DNA from: Vagococcus carniphilus
GTDB lineage: Bacteria > Bacillota > Bacilli > Lactobacillales > Vagococcaceae
Assembly: GCF_014397115.1 (NCBI RefSeq)
Contig: NZ_CP060721.1
Coordinates: forward strand, 1-61,957
Direction of reading: 5' to 3'
DNA length: 61,957 nt
The notes below the pieces were generated by a model, which was not told the origin of the DNA, searched no databases, and worked only from the letters and a program-made list of their open reading frames with translations. Every line of letters begins with the position of its first letter. The first letter of the stretch is position 1. Both the position numbers and the translations under genes were made by a program. Shown one piece after another: positions 59,919 through 61,957 of this stretch.

Positions 59919-60203
59919 CTATTCTCCTTCCATTCCATCTTTTATTTTTCCATAAGCAATCTCGTCCAACAGTTCTCTTACTTGCCCCATTAGTTCCGTG
60001 TTAATCCGAATGATTTCCAAGTTACTTTTAACTAATTCCTCATACCGATTCACTTCAAAATTAACTACATCACTTTGAACATGACTTTCTAATAATTGAC
60101 GCATGTATTCTTCACGAGAGATAGCTTTTTGTTTAGCTAAATTGTCTAATTTGAAAACAATATCAGGTTCTACTCCTCTAATTTTCAAGTCTTTTTTACT
60201 CAT
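59919..60203 (-). CDS. Ribbon-helix-helix relaxosome protein (PcfF/MobC-like)
   Basis: 94 residues. KIRGVEPDIVFKLDNLAKQK then ISREEYMRQLLESHV is the strand-helix-helix pattern of Arc/CopG-type DNA-binding proteins, followed by a coiled-coil helix. Small proteins of this kind (PcfF, MobC) bind oriT and recruit the relaxase. It is the gene nearest to the palindrome-rich stretch at 60.2-60.5 kb. Confidence 0.75.
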   Translation of the reverse strand: MSKKDLKIRGVEPDIVFKLDNLAKQKAISREEYMRQLLESHVQSDVVNFEVNRYEELVKSNLEIIRINTELMGQVRELLDEIAYGKIKDGMEGE

Positions 60204-60505
60204 CTTTAGAACCTCTTATCTTTTTAATTTTGTTATATTTAAGTATTTATGAAAATAATAGAAAAAACACAGGGAAGAGCATAAGGGGAAACTGCCCCCA
60301 TATATGGGGGAAAACGCAGTGCGTTTTGTTTCTTGGTGGGTACAGTTTTTTTTCATAAATCACACAAATTCACTCTTTTTGGTACACCCTTTGTGTTCCA
60401 AATTTAGCTATTTGCACACACACTTTTTTTACGATAATAGACACGCACACACAAAAACAACATTTTTGGTTCACTCTTTTTGATGAATAAAACTAGCTTA
60501 CAGCT
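60204..60505. other. Candidate origin of transfer (oriT)
   Basis: A 302-base gene-free stretch upstream of the relaxosome genes. It holds the perfect palindrome CCCCCATATATGGGGG (60295-60310) directly followed by AAAACGCA-G-TGCGTTTT (60311-60327), then a GGGTACAGTTTTTTTT tract and CA-rich repeats (CACACACA, 60413-60456). Adjacent inverted repeats next to the relaxase operon are what an oriT needs. The nick site cannot be told. Confidence 0.6.
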
Positions 60506-61291
60506 TTATTTTTTTAGAGCTTCAATTTTTTCTTCGTTATCTTTTATCTTAATTTCTAGCTCCTTAATCGCATCGTCATTCATTTTTATTTGAGATTCAT
60601 TATCTTGTTGTTTAGTTTTGATAGCTTCTAATTCTTCCCCTGTTTCTTGTGACTCACTATCTTTAAGTTGCTTATTAACTGCTCTTATTTTGTCATTATT
60701 GCTCTTCAATTCTTGTATTTCTTTTTCGGTTTCTTTAATCGTTTTTTCAATTGTTTTTACTCGAGTATCAACAAAGAATTGTGAGTAATGCTCGACATCT
60801 TTAGCTAGTTTTTTGTCAGTTTCTTTGACAGCTCTTCTCTCAAAAATAAACGCTCCGTCCCCTTCCAAGATGTCATGTTCTCCATCTTTAGCCGTTACCT
60901 GTACAGATAATTTTTTCCATTTTCTAGGCAACTCTTTTAGAAAGACAACGTACTTATCTTGTCCGATTTTTTTCATATCAAAAGGCAAATCTTCATTCGT
61001 TATCTTGTCAGCTTTTGCGATTACCTGGTACTCATAAAGTGCGTTTACTTCACTTAATGGCAAGCTAAAAGCAAAGACAAATTCATCTGATAATGAGCTA
61101 TATTCAGAGTAAATATAAGTAACTGTTGTACCTGCTTGATTGAATTGAGTACCAGGTTCCATTGGCTTTATTTTTGAATTATTTCGAAAAATAAAGTTAC
61201 TACTTAACAGAAAAACAAAGAAAAGAACGACCAACAATGTGTTACGTTGATACGCTCTTTTCACTGATTTATGACTATCGTATGTTTGCAT
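60506..61291 (-). CDS. Membrane-anchored extracellular protein with coiled-coil tail
   Basis: 261 residues: a basic front, one membrane helix (NTLLVVLFFVFLLSSNFIF, about 18-36), a beta-rich extracellular domain (about 45-160, VTYIYSEYSSLSDEFVFAF, YEYQVIAKA), then a coiled coil of Lys/Glu repeats (about 175-260). It follows the bifunctional wall hydrolase by 15 bases. Probably a channel part outside the membrane; family not recognised. Confidence 0.65.
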   Translation of the reverse strand: MQTYDSHKSVKRAYQRNTLLVVLFFVFLLSSNFIFRNNSKIKPMEPGTQFNQAGTTVTYIYSEYSSLSDEFVFAFSLPLSEVNALYEYQVIAKADKITNEDLPFDMKKIGQDKYVVFLKELPRKWKKLSVQVTAKDGEHDILEGDGAFIFERRAVKETDKKLAKDVEHYSQFFVDTRVKTIEKTIKETEKEIQELKSNNDKIRAVNKQLKDSESQETGEELEAIKTKQQDNESQIKMNDDAIKELEIKIKDNEEKIEALKK

Positions 61292-61306
61292 ATATCTCCT
61301 TTCTTT

Positions 61307-61957
61307 CTATAAACCAAGTAACGGTTTTGGATCTTGATAACCAGTAAATAAACCATCTGTAATACAGAAATGTAGATGTACTCCAGTTGAATCTCCAGTC
61401 GTTCCCATGACACCAATTTGTTGACCGACTTTTACTTTTTGGCCGACTCTTACACCAATACTACTCTGATGAGCGTATAAAGAATATTTACCATTCGGGT
61501 GTTGAATAACTGTACAATTTCCGTAGCTTGCTATCATGCTTGCATGAACAACTGTACCATCCATAGTCGCAAGAATCGGTGTTGATGAATTACCTGCAAA
61601 GTCTATGCCATTATGAAATTCGCCACCTCCAGCAATTGACCAATCTCTGTACCCATAAGGACTAGTTACTACGATTGGTTCTGGTATCGGATACTTGTAT
61701 TTTCCTTTACCATGTCCTCCACTTACACCACCACCATTTACAGGTCTATAGTCGCCTTTACTATAGGCATTGTAGTATCCAAGTACTTTATCAACGTACC
61801 AATCAGCATGGTTATAAGCGAAGATTGCCTTCCTTAAATTATTCATGCCACCACTTGCACTCACATAGTTAGCGTTTGAAAAAGCACTGTCTTTAATATT
61901 GAATGGATCAGCTTTTCCATTTCCGTCAGCGTCTACTCCATACCCACCATATTTTTT
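61307..61957 (-). CDS. Conjugative peptidoglycan hydrolase, C-terminal part (continues at 399-1)
   Basis: 217 codons with stop; the frame is open to base 61957 and joins base 1. It opens with the end of the transglycosylase-like domain (KKYGGYGVDADGNGKADP, AIFAYNHADWYVDKVLGYY). A Gly/Lys/His-rich linker leads to an M23 endopeptidase with GEFHNGIDFAG and VHLHFCI supplying the zinc ligands. Fused glycan- and peptide-cutting domains with an N-terminal anchor are standard for the VirB1-like enzymes of Gram-positive conjugation. An internal ATG at 61864 is not the true start. Confidence 0.9.
   Translation of the reverse strand, partial: KKYGGYGVDADGNGKADPFNIKDSAFSNANYVSASGGMNNLRKAIFAYNHADWYVDKVLGYYNAYSKGDYRPVNGGGVSGGHGKGKYKYPIPEPIVVTSPYGYRDWSIAGGGEFHNGIDFAGNSSTPILATMDGTVVHASMIASYGNCTVIQHPNGKYSLYAHQSSIGVRVGQKVKVGQQIGVMGTTGDSTGVHLHFCITDGLFTGYQDPKPLLGL

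Noticed and set aside
1..61957. tRNA, rRNA or classical antibiotic resistance genes
   Set aside because: None was recognised on either strand by motif or product; the only resistance-type genes seen are the two SMR transporters.

Overview
The window reads as one complete circular conjugative plasmid of about 62 kb from a low-GC Gram-positive host, most likely Enterococcus or a close relative. Three things point there: an Inc18-type Rep protein, the PrgX/TraB-type pheromone control genes, and IS1216 copies. Circularity is visible in the sequence. A peptidoglycan hydrolase begins at 399 on the minus strand, is still open at base 1, and continues in the same frame from base 61957 down to 61307.

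Layout. (1) About 21.4 kb down to 1 and on from 61.96 kb down to 47.8 kb, nearly all on the minus strand: a long transfer region. It holds surface proteins (a 435-residue anchored protein, a 1246-residue thioester adhesin with its own sortase, a PrgK-like wall hydrolase, an Ig-like protein), a type IV secretion core (VirB2-, VirB3-, VirB4-, VirB6-, VirB8-like proteins and the VirD4 coupling protein), a lytic transglycosylase/M23 hydrolase, an oriT candidate, DNA-processing genes (two small accessory proteins, a MobL/MOBP relaxase, a Toprim primase-like protein) and a 2355-residue ArdC/methylase/helicase protein. (2) 22.0-24.5 kb: the control cassette. It has an unannotated 23-residue peptide resembling the enterococcal pheromone-inhibitor precursors, a 15-residue leader ORF in front of it, three dyad operator-like boxes, a divergent PrgX/TraA-like regulator and a TraB/PrgY pheromone-shutdown protein. 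(3) 24.5-29.3 kb: replication and maintenance, with an Inc18 RepE-like initiator, its attenuator and counter-transcribed RNA, a ParA/small-ParB pair flanked on both sides by GTATAC-type boxes, a resolvase, and an Fst/par type I toxin-antitoxin locus. (4) 29.4-34.8 kb: a lactococcin 972-type bacteriocin with its transport/immunity genes. (5) 34.8-38 kb: accessory and decayed DNA with an orphan attenuator-like RNA, a second resolvase and a HEPN-type protein. (6) 38.1-44.2 kb: IS1216-bounded cargo with two SMR efflux genes and a TetR regulator, a decayed resolvase, a decayed mobilization module, and a self-nested IS1216. (7) 44.2-47.8 kb: an SOS-controlled UmuC operon, a second type I toxin-antitoxin locus and two unknown small genes.

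How it fits together. By analogy with pCF10 and pAD1, the PrgX-like protein should repress the minus-strand promoter in front of the inhibitor peptide. The mature inhibitor and a matching chromosomal pheromone would compete for the regulator, and TraB would stop the host from inducing itself. The transfer operon lies directly downstream of the peptide on the same strand, behind an intrinsic terminator, as in pCF10. No PrgZ/TraC-type pheromone-binding protein and no PrgB-type aggregation substance was found; the thioester adhesin sits where surface adhesins usually lie. Pheromone control on an Inc18-type replicon, rather than RepA_N, is the most notable feature. Functional statements come from sequence motifs and recalled family knowledge; no database search was run.
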